Shown here: piece by piece, positions 18,239 through 27,456 of the stretch
Layout: each line of letters opens with the position of its first letter
How positions within the stretch are numbered: position 1 is the first letter of the stretch
NCBI GenBank assembly: GCA_964388175.1
Contig: CAYLYS010000002.1
Coordinates: 28,501 to 92,500 of the forward strand
Length of the DNA stretch: 64,000 nucleotides
Direction of reading: 5' to 3'
DNA from: JAITWN01 sp964388175
Lineage (GTDB): Bacteria > Pseudomonadota > Gammaproteobacteria > SZUA-140
Translations under genes and position numbers: made by a program
Notes under the pieces: generated by a model
What the model was told of the DNA's origin: nothing
Seen by the model: only the letters and a program-made list of their open reading frames with translations
Databases searched by the model: none

Positions 18239-18742
18239 TCACATGCTGCGCAGACGCTGCTTTTCCAGCTTCTTGCGGATGCGTTGGCGTTTGAGTTCGG
18301 TGAGGTAGTCGACGAACAGCTTGCCGTCGAGGTGATCGATTTCATGCTGGATGCAGACCGCCATCAGACCCTCGGCCTCGGCTTCGATCGGCTGGCCGTC
18401 GCGATCGAGTGCCCGGTAGCGGATCCAGGCCGAGCGCTGCACCGGTTCGCTGATGCCGGGCACGGAAAGACAGCCCTCATCCATGCTCTCAGTCCCGGAC
18501 TGCTCCAGGATGACAGGGTTGATCAGGCAATGCGGATCTTGACCGTCCTCAGAAACATCCAATACGATCAATCGCTTGGCAACGCCGACCTGGATCGCGG
18601 CAAGGCCGATGCCAGGCGCGTCGTACATGGTTTCCAGCATGTCGCCGGCCAGCTTGCGGATGGCGTCGTCGACATGGTCGACCGGCAGCGCGCGATTGCG
18701 CAAACGGGGATCGGGATAGTGCAGGATGTGAAGCAGTGCCAT
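18239..18742 (-). CDS. def: Peptide deformylase
   Basis: Fe2+/Zn2+ hydrolase removing the N-formyl group from nascent proteins. The 167-aa product has all three motifs: GIGLAAIQVG (residues 45-54), EGCLSVPG (near 89) and the metal-binding HEIDHLDG (near 132). It is the first gene of the minus-strand def-fmt-rsmB run and diverges from the LysM gene. The intervening 123 nt is locally AT-rich (around 18760-18780) and should hold both promoters. Confidence 0.97.
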   Translation of the reverse strand: MALLHILHYPDPRLRNRALPVDHVDDAIRKLAGDMLETMYDAPGIGLAAIQVGVAKRLIVLDVSEDGQDPHCLINPVILEQSGTESMDEGCLSVPGISEPVQRSAWIRYRALDRDGQPIEAEAEGLMAVCIQHEIDHLDGKLFVDYLTELKRQRIRKKLEKQRLRSM

Positions 18743-18865
18743 GGCTCGGTCCGGATCGTATCGGGTTATCTATAAATATCCGTCCACCGTCGCCGATAAC
18801 AAGCGGGTATGCGGAAAAAAACCGCCGCCAAGGCGACTCACCCTGGGGATTCTAAGGCAAGTCCG

Positions 18866-19924
18866 ATGTCAAAAAAACCCTTTATCATTAAAGTATTACT
18901 TCTGATCACACTGGCCTTCGGCAGCGTCTCGCAGGCCGATACCGTCAGGCTCGCCCCCGATCATCCGGAGCGCTACGTCGTCATCAGGGGCGACACGCTG
19001 TGGGATATTTCCGCGCGCTTCCTGGAAGATCCGTGGATGTGGCCGGAAATCTGGCACATCAACCCCGAAATCGCCAATCCCCATCTGATTTATCCGGGCG
19101 ACATCATACGCCTGGAATATGTCGACGGCAAACCGGTGCTGCGGCTGGAACGGCCGGGCATGGGCGATCTGCACACCGTCAAATTCTCGCCGACGGCGCG
19201 CATGACCGTCCTCGACTCCGCGATCCCCACCATTCCGATGGACGCCATCGGACAGTTCCTGAAATATCCGCGCATCGTCACCGACGGCGAGCTGGAACGT
19301 AGTCCTTATATAGTAGCCAGCAGCGAGGACCGTCTGATCAGCGGCACCGGCAACAAGGTGTACGCGCGCGGCATCGGCGACGAAGGCATCGTCCGCTACA
19401 GCATCGTCCGCCAGGGGCAGGTCTACCGCAACCCGGACAATCGCCGCGACATTCTCGGCTACGAGGCGATCCATGTCGGCTATGCCACCGTTACCCGCAG
19501 CGGCGATCCGAGCACCCTGATCATCGAGCAGGCCGAGCGCGAAGTGCTGGCCGGCGACCGCCTGCTGCCGCTGGGTGAGGATGAGATCAACCAGTATTTC
19601 CTGCCGCACGCCCCGGCGAAAGCCGTCGAAGGCAAGATCCTCTCGGTGCTCGACGGCCTGGCCCGCATCGGTCAATACCAGGTGATCGCCCTGAGCCAGG
19701 GCGCCGATGCCGGGCTCGAACCCGGCCATGTCCTCGCCATACACCAGACCGGCGAAGTGATCCGGGACAACTTCACCCAGCAGCGCGCGGCGCGCAAGGT
19801 CCAATTGCCGAACGAACGTACCGGCACCGTCATGCTGATCCGCGTCTTCGACCGCGTCAGCTACGCGCTGGTCATGGAAGCGGCGCGCGATCTGCGCGTG
19901 CTCGATACCTTCACCCAGCCCTGA
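18866..19924 (+). CDS. Exported LysM-domain protein
   Basis: A 352-aa cell-envelope protein with an N-terminal signal peptide (PFIIKVLLLITLAFGSVSQA) and one LysM domain right after it (YVVIRGDTLWDISARFLEDP, then PEIWHINPEIANPHLIYPGD). LysM binds peptidoglycan, so a periplasmic wall-associated role is likely. The long C-terminal part (about 80-352) is conserved in gammaproteobacterial proteins encoded beside dprA but has no known activity. The ATG at 18866 is preferred over one 57 nt upstream because it starts the signal peptide directly. It is transcribed divergently from def and followed by dprA. Confidence 0.92.
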   Translation: MSKKPFIIKVLLLITLAFGSVSQADTVRLAPDHPERYVVIRGDTLWDISARFLEDPWMWPEIWHINPEIANPHLIYPGDIIRLEYVDGKPVLRLERPGMGDLHTVKFSPTARMTVLDSAIPTIPMDAIGQFLKYPRIVTDGELERSPYIVASSEDRLISGTGNKVYARGIGDEGIVRYSIVRQGQVYRNPDNRRDILGYEAIHVGYATVTRSGDPSTLIIEQAEREVLAGDRLLPLGEDEINQYFLPHAPAKAVEGKILSVLDGLARIGQYQVIALSQGADAGLEPGHVLAIHQTGEVIRDNFTQQRAARKVQLPNERTGTVMLIRVFDRVSYALVMEAARDLRVLDTFTQP

Positions 19925-19969
19925 GCCCATACCGCCCGCTTCGCACGCACACGGAAACATAAGCATGTC

Positions 19970-21091
19970 ATGGACGACATCAAATACTGGCTGGCGCTGC
20001 CGCGCATCCCGGGCCTCGGCCCGGTGGTGTGCCGGCAACTGCTGAAGCACTACTCCGGACATCCCCGTCTGCTGTTCGCCGATGCCGCCGGCGCCTCACC
20101 GGCGCTGGCGGCAGGGCTTCCGCCCGCCCTGTTGCGCGCCCTGGCCGCACCCGACTGGCCGGCGGTCGAACGCGATCTCGCCTGGATGGAACAGCCGGAT
20201 AACCATGTCCTGACGCTGTGCGATCCGCGCTATCCGCCCCGGCTGAAGGAAATCCACGGCGCGCCGCCCGTGCTCTACGTGCGCGGCCGGGTGGAGGCGC
20301 TGCAGAAGCCCCAGATCGCCGTCGTCGGCAGCCGCAGCCCGAGCCCCGGCGGCCTCGATACCGCCGGCGACTTTGCCGCCGCGCTCGGCCGCAGCGGACT
20401 GACCATCACCAGCGGCCTCGCCCTCGGCATCGACGGCGCCGCCCATCGCGGCGCGCTGGCCGCGGCCGCCCCCACCATCGCGGTGGCCGGCACCGGACCG
20501 GATCTCGTCTATCCGGCGCGTCACCGCGAACTGGCAGACGAAATCATGCGCACCGGTGCACTGGTCACCGAATTCGCGCCCGGCCATCCGCCCCTGCCGG
20601 CGTCGTTCCCGCGCCGCAACCGCATCATCAGCGGTCTCAGCCTGGGCACGCTGGTGGTCGAGGCGGCGCCGGGCAGCGGTTCGCTGATCACCGCACGGAT
20701 GGCGCTGGAACAGGGGCGCGAGGTTTTCGCCATCCCCGGCTCCATCCACAATCCCCGCTCCCGCGGCTGCCATGGCCTGATCCGCCAGGGCGCCAAACTG
20801 GTCGAACGCATCGAGGACATACTGGAGGAACTGGAGCCGCTGCTGTACCCGGCCGCCCATACGCCCGACACCCCGGCGAACGGACCATCGCCCCCGGCGC
20901 CGCGGCTGGACGACACCGCCGCATACGTTCTCTCGCAAATCGATTACAGTGCCACCACCATCGATATCCTGAGCGGACGCACCGGTCTTTGCGCCGAACA
21001 GCTGCATCACATTCTGCTAGACTTGGAATTGGCGAATCACATTGTTTCAGCGCCCGGAAGCGCCTACGTGCGCCGCCAAACGGAGGTTTGA
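19970..21091 (+). CDS. dprA: DNA-processing protein DprA
   Basis: Binds incoming single-stranded DNA and loads RecA during natural transformation. The 373-aa product has an N-terminal helical (SAM-like) segment and the Rossmann DprA core with VVGSRSPSPGGLDTAGDFA, GLALGIDGAAHRGAL, FPRRNRIISGLSLGTLVVEA and GSGSLITARMALEQGREV. It ends in a C-terminal winged-helix DML1-like domain (after about residue 300). It sits between the LysM gene and smg. Its presence alone does not show competence, since dprA is nearly universal. Confidence 0.95.
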   Translation: MDDIKYWLALPRIPGLGPVVCRQLLKHYSGHPRLLFADAAGASPALAAGLPPALLRALAAPDWPAVERDLAWMEQPDNHVLTLCDPRYPPRLKEIHGAPPVLYVRGRVEALQKPQIAVVGSRSPSPGGLDTAGDFAAALGRSGLTITSGLALGIDGAAHRGALAAAAPTIAVAGTGPDLVYPARHRELADEIMRTGALVTEFAPGHPPLPASFPRRNRIISGLSLGTLVVEAAPGSGSLITARMALEQGREVFAIPGSIHNPRSRGCHGLIRQGAKLVERIEDILEELEPLLYPAAHTPDTPANGPSPPAPRLDDTAAYVLSQIDYSATTIDILSGRTGLCAEQLHHILLDLELANHIVSAPGSAYVRRQTEV

Positions 21092-21098
21092 TCGCGAC

Positions 21099-21560
21099 AT
21101 GCTGGACGTACTGCTCTATCTGTTCGAACACTACATGGAGGAAGGGCGCGAAGTCCCCCATGACGAGTCCATACTGAAGACCATGCTCAAGGACGCGGGC
21201 TTTCCCCAGTCCGAAATCAACAAGGCCTTCATCTGGCTCGAGGATCTGGTGCGCCAGCGCGGTGCCGACGACGCTCTGACGACGCACGGCTCCTTCCGCG
21301 TCTTCTCGCGCCGGGAAATCGCCAAGCTGAGCAGCGAGTGCCGCGGCTACCTGATCCTGCTCGAACACAACGGACTCATCGGACCGCTCGAGCGCGAGCT
21401 GATCATTGAGCGCGCCATGGCGCTCGATCTGGACGAACTCGACCTCGACAAGCTCAAGCTCATCATCATGATGGTGCTCGCCAACCAGTCCAGCGACGAA
21501 TACGCGCAGGACTGGATCGAAGCGCTGATCTTCGACAACAGCAACGGCAAACTGCACTGA
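21099..21560 (+). CDS. smg: Smg protein (DUF494)
   Basis: A 153-aa DUF494/Smg family protein of unknown biochemical function, found next to dprA and topA in many proteobacteria. It is highly acidic and helical, beginning MLDVLLYLFEHYMEEGREV and containing LSSECRGYLILLEHNG in the middle. The ATG at 21099 is chosen over an in-frame upstream codon because it has a GGAGG ribosome binding site about 12 nt before it and matches the family N-terminus. It begins 7 nt after dprA. Confidence 0.93.
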   Translation: MLDVLLYLFEHYMEEGREVPHDESILKTMLKDAGFPQSEINKAFIWLEDLVRQRGADDALTTHGSFRVFSRREIAKLSSECRGYLILLEHNGLIGPLERELIIERAMALDLDELDLDKLKLIIMMVLANQSSDEYAQDWIEALIFDNSNGKLH

Positions 21561-21696
21561 GGCTGCGCCGCGAACACCGGCCCGCCACCCTCGCTTCGCC
21601 GTTAACGATTTGTCTCCCCTCGAATAAGCAAACACACCGAACGCCTCGCGCCCAGCCGCCCGCCGCCCTGCGCCGGACTCCGTACCGCCCCCATAC

Positions 21697-21735
21697 TGAA
21701 TCCCTGGCTGAACCCCGGCTGAACCCGGGCGGGCC
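21697..21735. repeat. Degenerate 11-12-nt repeat in the smg-topA spacer
   Basis: Three consecutive copies (TGAATCCCTGGC, TGAACCCCGGC, TGAACCCGGGC). The 393-nt spacer 21561-21953 otherwise shows only the candidate promoter near 21823 and no gene. Confidence 0.65.
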
Positions 21736-21822
21736 GGCGGGGTCATAATCATCATGAAGGCGTGGCGGCGTCACGACGCGGGCGAACGCCCTTCAGCTTT
21801 CACCGCCGCTACCGAAACAGCT

Positions 21823-21852
21823 TTGACAAGCGCGGGATTAGACTTCAAGATA
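21823..21852 (+). promoter_or_regulatory. Candidate topA promoter
   Basis: A perfect -35 hexamer TTGACA at 21823-21828, followed after 18 nt by a weak -10 (AAGATA, 21847-21852), about 100 nt before topA. Confidence 0.35.
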
Positions 21853-21953
21853 AGCCCGCTTCGTTCAAGCGGTCGTGAAAACTTCAGATATTCCGGGAAC
21901 TTCTCCTGTCGATGGCGCGAGCGCCGCGACGCACCCGGAGCGATACGGAACCC

Positions 21954-24272
21954 ATGAGCAAGAATCTGGTCATCGTCGAATCACCGGCCAAAGCCAAGAC
22001 ACTCGGGAAATACCTGGGCAAGGATTTCCACGTGCTGGCTTCCTATGGCCACGTGCGCGACCTGCTGCCGAAAGAAGGCGCAGTCGATCCCGCGCACGAT
22101 TTCGCGATGAAGTATCAGCTCATCGAAAAAAACCAGAAGCACATCGACCAGATCTGCAAGGCGATCAAGAATGCCGACGCGCTCTATCTCGCCACTGACC
22201 CGGATCGCGAAGGCGAAGCCATTTCCTGGCATCTGTACGAGATCCTCGCCGGCAAGAAGCTGATCAAGGACAAGCCCGTCCATCGCATCGTCTTTCACGA
22301 GATCACGCGCCAGGCGGTGCAGGAAGCGCTCAAGCATCCGCGCGACGTTTCCATGAATCTGGTCAACGCGCAGCAGGCGCGCCGTGCGCTCGATTACCTG
22401 GTCGGCTTCAATCTTTCCCCGCTGCTGTGGAAAAAGATCCGCCGCGGCCTGTCGGCCGGACGCGTGCAGAGTCCGGCGCTGCGCATGATCGTCGAGCGCG
22501 AGCTGGAAATCGAAGCGTTCAAGTCACGCGAATACTGGACCATCGAGGCAGCGGTCGCCAAGCAGGAAGAGCGCTTCCGCGCCCGCCTCACCGCCCACCA
22601 GGGCAAGAAGATCTCGCAGTTCACCATCGGCGACGAGAAGCACGCGAAGACGGTCGAACGCGCCCTGCTCGACGCCGCGAACGGCAAGCTGACCGTCATC
22701 GCCGTCGAGAAGAAACAGCGCAAGCGCAATCCGGCGGCGCCGTTCATCACCTCGACCCTGCAGCAGGAAGCGGCGCGCAAGCTCGGCTTCACCGCGCAGC
22801 GCACCATGCGCACGGCGCAGCAGCTCTATGAAGGTATCGATACCGGACAGGGCGCGGTCGGCCTCATCAGCTACATGCGTACCGACTCGGTCAATCTGGC
22901 GCAGGAAGCGCTCGACGAAATCCGCCGCCTGATCGGCGAACGCTACGGCGCCGACAAGCTGCCGAAGCAGCCGCAGACCTACAAGACCAAGTCGAAGAAC
23001 GCGCAGGAAGCGCACGAAGCGATCCGTCCGACCTCGGCCTACACCGATCCGGATTCGGTCAAGGAACAGCTCAACGCCGATCAGTTCAAGCTCTACCGCC
23101 TGATCTGGCAGCGCACCATCGCCTGTCAGATGATCCACGCCACCATCGATACGGTCGGCGTCGACCTCGAAGGCGGCAAGGGCGACGTCTTCCGCGCCAC
23201 CGGCTCGACCATCGTCGACCCCGGCTTCATGGCCGTGTACCGCGAGGATGTCGACGACAGCAAGGACGCGGACGAGCAGCAGAGCCTGCTGCCGGAACTG
23301 AACGAAGGCGAAGTGGTGGCGCTGGAAGCCATTCACACCGATCAGCACTTCACCGAGCCGCCGCCGCGCTACACGGAAGCCAGCCTGATCAAGACGCTCG
23401 AGGAACACGGCATCGGCCGTCCGTCGACCTACGCCGCAATCATCGCCACGCTGCAGCAGCGCGAGTATGTCACGCTCGACAAGAAACGCTTCCAGCCGAC
23501 CGACGTCGGCCGCATCGTCAACAAGTTTCTCACCGAGCACTTCGCGCGCTACGTCGACTACGAATTCACCGCCCACCTCGAAGACAGCCTCGACGCGGTA
23601 TCGCGCGGCGAGCAGGACTGGGTGCCGCTCATGCGCGCATTCTGGGAACCGTTCCGCGAGCTGGTGGACGACAAGGAAAAATCGGTCCAGCGCAAGGACG
23701 TGACCCAGGAAGCGCTCGACGAGGCCTGCCCCAAGTGCGGCAAGCCGCTGTCGATACGCCTCGGCCGGCGCGGGCGCTTCGTCGGCTGCACCGGCTTCCC
23801 CGAATGCGACTACACGCGCAATCTCGGCGACGCCGGCGACGAGCCCGCGGTGGAACAGGTCGAAGGGCGTGACTGCCCGAGTTGCGGCGGCGGCCTCATC
23901 GTCCGCAGCGGCCCCTACGGCAGATTCATCGGCTGCAGCAACTATCCCAAGTGCAAATTCATCGAGCCGCTGGTCAAGCCGGCCGACACCGCGGTTTCCT
24001 GTCCGCAGTGCAACAAGGGCACCATGCTCCAGCGCCGTTCACGCCGCGGCAAGATCTTCTATTCCTGTTCGACCTATCCCACCTGCGATTACGCGGTGTG
24101 GAACGAACCGGTGGCGACGCCGTGCCCGGAATGCCAGTGGCCGATACTCACCGTCAAGACCACCAAGCGCGGCGGCAGCGAGCTGGTCTGCCCGCAGAAG
24201 GAATGCGGTCACACCGAGCCCTACGAACAGCCGGACGGCGGACAGGAGAACAAGAAGCAGGCGCACGGCTGA
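21954..24272 (+). CDS. topA: DNA topoisomerase I
   Basis: Type IA topoisomerase that relaxes negative supercoils. The 772-aa product has the N-terminal TOPRIM domain (LVIVESPAKAKTLGKYLG and ATDPDREGEAISWHLYEIL), the catalytic tyrosine in GLISYMRTDSVNL near residue 308, and a C-terminal tail with four Cys-rich zinc ribbons. Those start with CPKCGKPLSIRLGRRG, CPSCGGGLIVRSGPYG, CPQCNKGTMLQRRS and CPECQWPILTV. The ATG at 21954 (MSKNLVIVESPAK) is the family start. It ends 19 nt from the convergent cysB. Confidence 0.97.
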   Translation: MSKNLVIVESPAKAKTLGKYLGKDFHVLASYGHVRDLLPKEGAVDPAHDFAMKYQLIEKNQKHIDQICKAIKNADALYLATDPDREGEAISWHLYEILAGKKLIKDKPVHRIVFHEITRQAVQEALKHPRDVSMNLVNAQQARRALDYLVGFNLSPLLWKKIRRGLSAGRVQSPALRMIVERELEIEAFKSREYWTIEAAVAKQEERFRARLTAHQGKKISQFTIGDEKHAKTVERALLDAANGKLTVIAVEKKQRKRNPAAPFITSTLQQEAARKLGFTAQRTMRTAQQLYEGIDTGQGAVGLISYMRTDSVNLAQEALDEIRRLIGERYGADKLPKQPQTYKTKSKNAQEAHEAIRPTSAYTDPDSVKEQLNADQFKLYRLIWQRTIACQMIHATIDTVGVDLEGGKGDVFRATGSTIVDPGFMAVYREDVDDSKDADEQQSLLPELNEGEVVALEAIHTDQHFTEPPPRYTEASLIKTLEEHGIGRPSTYAAIIATLQQREYVTLDKKRFQPTDVGRIVNKFLTEHFARYVDYEFTAHLEDSLDAVSRGEQDWVPLMRAFWEPFRELVDDKEKSVQRKDVTQEALDEACPKCGKPLSIRLGRRGRFVGCTGFPECDYTRNLGDAGDEPAVEQVEGRDCPSCGGGLIVRSGPYGRFIGCSNYPKCKFIEPLVKPADTAVSCPQCNKGTMLQRRSRRGKIFYSCSTYPTCDYAVWNEPVATPCPECQWPILTVKTTKRGGSELVCPQKECGHTEPYEQPDGGQENKKQAHG

Positions 24273-24291
24273 GCCACCGGTGCGGCCTCTG

Positions 24292-25212
24292 CTATACCGC
24301 CATCGCCCGATCCACGGTCTGCCGATCCAGTTGCGGCGCGAACATCTCGATGAAGGCATACATATAGCCGCGCAGCTGACTGCCGCGGCGCACGCCGAGG
24401 CGCGTGGTACAGGGCTCGAACAGATGGCTGGCATCGAGCATGCGCAGATTGGTATCGCGCTCGGAATTGAAGGCCATGCTCGCCATCAGACCGATGCCGA
24501 TGCCGATCTCCACGTAGGTCTTGATCACATCCGAATCGATCGCCGAAAAGACCACGTTGGGGCGCAGACCGGCGCGCTCGAAAGCCTCGTTGATCTTGAT
24601 GCGCCCGGCGAAGGAGAAATCGTAGGTGACGATCGGATACTCCGCGATCTTCTCCAGGGTCAGCGGCTGGTCGCGCAGGATCGGCAGGCCCGGCGGTGCG
24701 ATGACGCAGTGGTTCCAGTCATAGCAGGGCATCATCACCAGGTCTTCGAACAGATCGATGCCCTCGGTGGCGATGGCGATGTCGGCGACGCCCGAGGCGG
24801 CGAGCTGCGCGATCTGCATCGGGTCGCCCTGGTGCAGGTGCAGGCGCACGTTCGGATAGCGCTCGACGAAGGTCTTGATCACCGGCGGCAGGGCATAGCG
24901 CGCCTGGGTGTGGGTAGTGGCGATGGACAGGCTGCCGCCGACCTCGTCGGTATATTCGAAGCCGACCTGGCGAATGTGCTCCAGCTCGCGCAGGACACGC
25001 TCGGCCATGGCGAGCACGGCGCGCCCCGGCTGGGTAATGCCGACCAGACGTTTGCCGTTACGCTCGAAGATCTGGACCCTGAGCTCCTTTTCGAGCTGCC
25101 GGATCTGGTTGCTGATGCCCGGCTGGGCGGTGTTGAGCACCTGCGCGGCGGCGGAAATATTGAGCCCGCAGCGAGCGATTTCCCGGACGTAACGGAGCTG
25201 CTGAAAGTTCAT
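24292..25212 (-). CDS. cysB: LysR-type regulator CysB-like
   Basis: LysR-family activator of sulfur-assimilation genes, with N-acetylserine/O-acetylserine as the usual inducer. The 306-aa product starts MNFQQLRYVREIARCGLNIS with the HTH at about residues 18-40 (ISAAAQVLNTAQPGISNQIR), followed by a periplasmic-binding-protein-like effector domain. CysB/Cbl members share the IATTHTQARYALPPVI block seen here near residue 100. The ATG at 25212 is preferred over an in-frame codon 24 nt upstream. It diverges from the siroheme reductase gene, its likely target, across an AT-rich 153-nt spacer. Confidence 0.88.
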   Translation of the reverse strand: MNFQQLRYVREIARCGLNISAAAQVLNTAQPGISNQIRQLEKELRVQIFERNGKRLVGITQPGRAVLAMAERVLRELEHIRQVGFEYTDEVGGSLSIATTHTQARYALPPVIKTFVERYPNVRLHLHQGDPMQIAQLAASGVADIAIATEGIDLFEDLVMMPCYDWNHCVIAPPGLPILRDQPLTLEKIAEYPIVTYDFSFAGRIKINEAFERAGLRPNVVFSAIDSDVIKTYVEIGIGIGLMASMAFNSERDTNLRMLDASHLFEPCTTRLGVRRGSQLRGYMYAFIEMFAPQLDRQTVDRAMAV

Positions 25213-25365
25213 ACTGCCCGGCCTCGATATACCCATTAATTATATGCATATAAGATACCATTATTTTTTCTAATATAGAAACACTGCTATCATTACCGAG
25301 GCATGGTGTGCGCCCGCCCCGCGCGTGCGGCGCTCCATGATGGAAACCGGGGGAGAAACAAAGCA
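25213..25365. promoter_or_regulatory. Divergent cysB / siroheme reductase promoter region
   Basis: AT-rich 153-nt spacer with a perfect 12-bp palindrome TATATGCATATA (25241-25252), an A/T-rich block to 25280, and an extended -10 TGCTATCAT ending at 25293 facing the reductase, without a good -35. That pattern fits an activator-dependent promoter, here most likely CysB. GGGGGAGA precedes the reductase ATG. Confidence 0.5.
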
Positions 25366-27456
25366 ATGAGTGAAGTGCGATCACTGATCGATCATGAGGA
25401 GCTGGAGCGCTTCGAAGAAAGCGTCCGCTCGTTCCTGTGCAATGAGCTCGACGCGGAACGCTTCCAGTCGATGCGGCTGCAGCAGGGCGTCTACGGTCAG
25501 CGCCAGGAAGGCGTCAACATGGTCCGCGTCAAGATTCCGGGCGGGCGCATGACACCGGCCCAGCTCGAGACCATGGCCGACGTGCTCGAAAGCTATTCCC
25601 TGCACGACGTCGCGCACATCACCACGCGCCAGGACATCCAGATTCATCACGTGCCGCTGGAAAAGACCCCGCTGGCGCTGAAAGACCTCGGCCGCGGCGG
25701 CCTGACCACGCGCGAGGCCTGCAACAACACCGTGCGCAACGTCAGTTGCTGCCCTCTCGCCGGCCTGTGCAGCAGCGAGCGCGTCGACATCCGCCAGTAC
25801 CAGGATCATGCGATGCGTTATTTCCTGCGTCATCCGCTGACGCAGCATCTGCCGCGCAAATTCAAGATCAGTTTCTCGGGCTGCGAAGCCGACTGCGCCC
25901 AGGGCATGATCCACGATCTCGCCGTGGTCGCGGTGAAGAAGGACGGCCGTTTCGGCTTCAAACTGCTCGCCGGCGGCGGTCTCGGCCACAAGCCGCGCAA
26001 GGCGGTCACGGTGGAAGAGCTGATCCCCGAGGAAGAGCTGATCCCGTGCATGGAAGCGGTGATCTCGCTGCACAACCGCTATTCCGATCGCAAGCGCCGC
26101 GCCAAGTCGCGCATCAAGTTCCTCGTCGACCGTTTCGGCGAGGAAGGCTTCATCGAAAAATACAAGGAAGAGCTGGCGCGCACCCGCACCGCGCTCGCCG
26201 GCCAGAACTACGTCAAGGGCGAATGGACCGACGGTACGCCGTCGGAGCACTGCGGCAGCCCGGGCGCGCCGCGCAAGGTCGTGCCCCAGCGCCAGCCCGG
26301 CCTGCGCATCTTCCCCGTCAGCGTGCCGATCGGCGACATGACCGGCCCGCAGATGCGCGGTATCGCCACGCTGATGTACCGTGAAAAGCTCTCCGATCTG
26401 CGCGCCACCCAGGATCAGAACCTGATGCTGGCCGATGTGCCGGAGCATCGCGTCGCCGCCATCCGCGAAGCACTGGCGGAACTCGGCCTGGGCGAACCCA
26501 AGACCGGCGACGATGTCGTCGCCTGCCCCGGCACCTCCACCTGCCGTCTCGGCATCACCTCGTCGAAAACCATCGGCACCAAGATCGACGGCGGCATCCA
26601 CGATCTGCGCGTGCGCGCCAGCGGCTGCCACAATGGCTGCGCGCAGCCGGAGACCGGGGACATCGGCATCTACGGCGAAGGCAAGCGCCTGCACGGCAAG
26701 CTGGTTCCGCACTATCAGATGTACCTCGGCGGCGACGGCCGCAACGGCGGCGACATCGCGGTCAAGGGCCCTTCGGTTCCCGCCGCGCGCGTGCAGCAGG
26801 CGATCAAGCGCGTCCAGGACACTTATGACGGCGAGCGCGTCAACGGCGAGACCTTCTTCGCCTGGGCGCACCGCCAGGAACCGGCATACTTCAGCACTCT
26901 GCTCGCCGACATCATGGCCGTGACGCCGGAAGAGGTACCTTCGGTGCTCAGCGACCACGGCGACGAACAGGCGTTCAAGGTGTTCCAGTTCGGCGGCGGC
27001 GAATGCGCCGGCGCCGCCCAGGAAACGGTAGCGGCGAATTTCGCCGAAGCCGCCAACGAGCGCAACTACCGCAACGGCTTCCTGATGCAGCGCAAGTACA
27101 CCGAATCGATCGAATGCGCCCAGGCCATCGGCCGCCTCATCGGCCAGTCACTGCTGTTCCTCGCCGGCCAGCCGCCGGCGGACGATCTGCGCGACATCGG
27201 CCGTCAGCTGTCGACCGCCCTCGCAGCCAACCCGGCGCTCGGCGAGAGACTGGTGCATTTCGCCGGCCAGATGGAACAGCTGCGCGACGAGTTCGACGAA
27301 CCGGCCTACCGCCAACTGAACGAAGCGCTGGATGCCTGGACGGTCACCGCCGCCGCACTGTGCCAGGATATCGATCGCCAGCTCGACCTCAGCGCTTCGC
27401 TGCAGAGCATCAAAGGCGCCGTGGCTGAAAAAAAAAGAGCGAATCTATCGATCTGA
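25366..27456 (+). CDS. Siroheme nitrite/sulfite reductase with two complete cluster-ligand sets
   Basis: Siroheme [4Fe-4S] reductase, six-electron reduction of sulfite (or nitrite); divergent cysB favours sulfite. The 696-aa product has the duplicated NIR_SIR_ferr/NIR_SIR architecture. Cluster cysteines appear in both halves: C129-x5-C135 with C173-x3-C177 (GCEADC), and C387-x5-C393 with C421-x3-C425 (GCHNGC). Canonical CysI/NirA keep only the second set. After about residue 555 comes an all-helical extension of some 140 residues that I do not recognise. The coding sequence ends just after a nine-A run (27428-27436), beyond which a TusA-like frame is open in -1. No flavin domain is fused, so the electron donor may be ferredoxin or a separate flavoprotein. 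Confidence 0.9.
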   Translation: MSEVRSLIDHEELERFEESVRSFLCNELDAERFQSMRLQQGVYGQRQEGVNMVRVKIPGGRMTPAQLETMADVLESYSLHDVAHITTRQDIQIHHVPLEKTPLALKDLGRGGLTTREACNNTVRNVSCCPLAGLCSSERVDIRQYQDHAMRYFLRHPLTQHLPRKFKISFSGCEADCAQGMIHDLAVVAVKKDGRFGFKLLAGGGLGHKPRKAVTVEELIPEEELIPCMEAVISLHNRYSDRKRRAKSRIKFLVDRFGEEGFIEKYKEELARTRTALAGQNYVKGEWTDGTPSEHCGSPGAPRKVVPQRQPGLRIFPVSVPIGDMTGPQMRGIATLMYREKLSDLRATQDQNLMLADVPEHRVAAIREALAELGLGEPKTGDDVVACPGTSTCRLGITSSKTIGTKIDGGIHDLRVRASGCHNGCAQPETGDIGIYGEGKRLHGKLVPHYQMYLGGDGRNGGDIAVKGPSVPAARVQQAIKRVQDTYDGERVNGETFFAWAHRQEPAYFSTLLADIMAVTPEEVPSVLSDHGDEQAFKVFQFGGGECAGAAQETVAANFAEAANERNYRNGFLMQRKYTESIECAQAIGRLIGQSLLFLAGQPPADDLRDIGRQLSTALAANPALGERLVHFAGQMEQLRDEFDEPAYRQLNEALDAWTVTAAALCQDIDRQLDLSASLQSIKGAVAEKKRANLSI

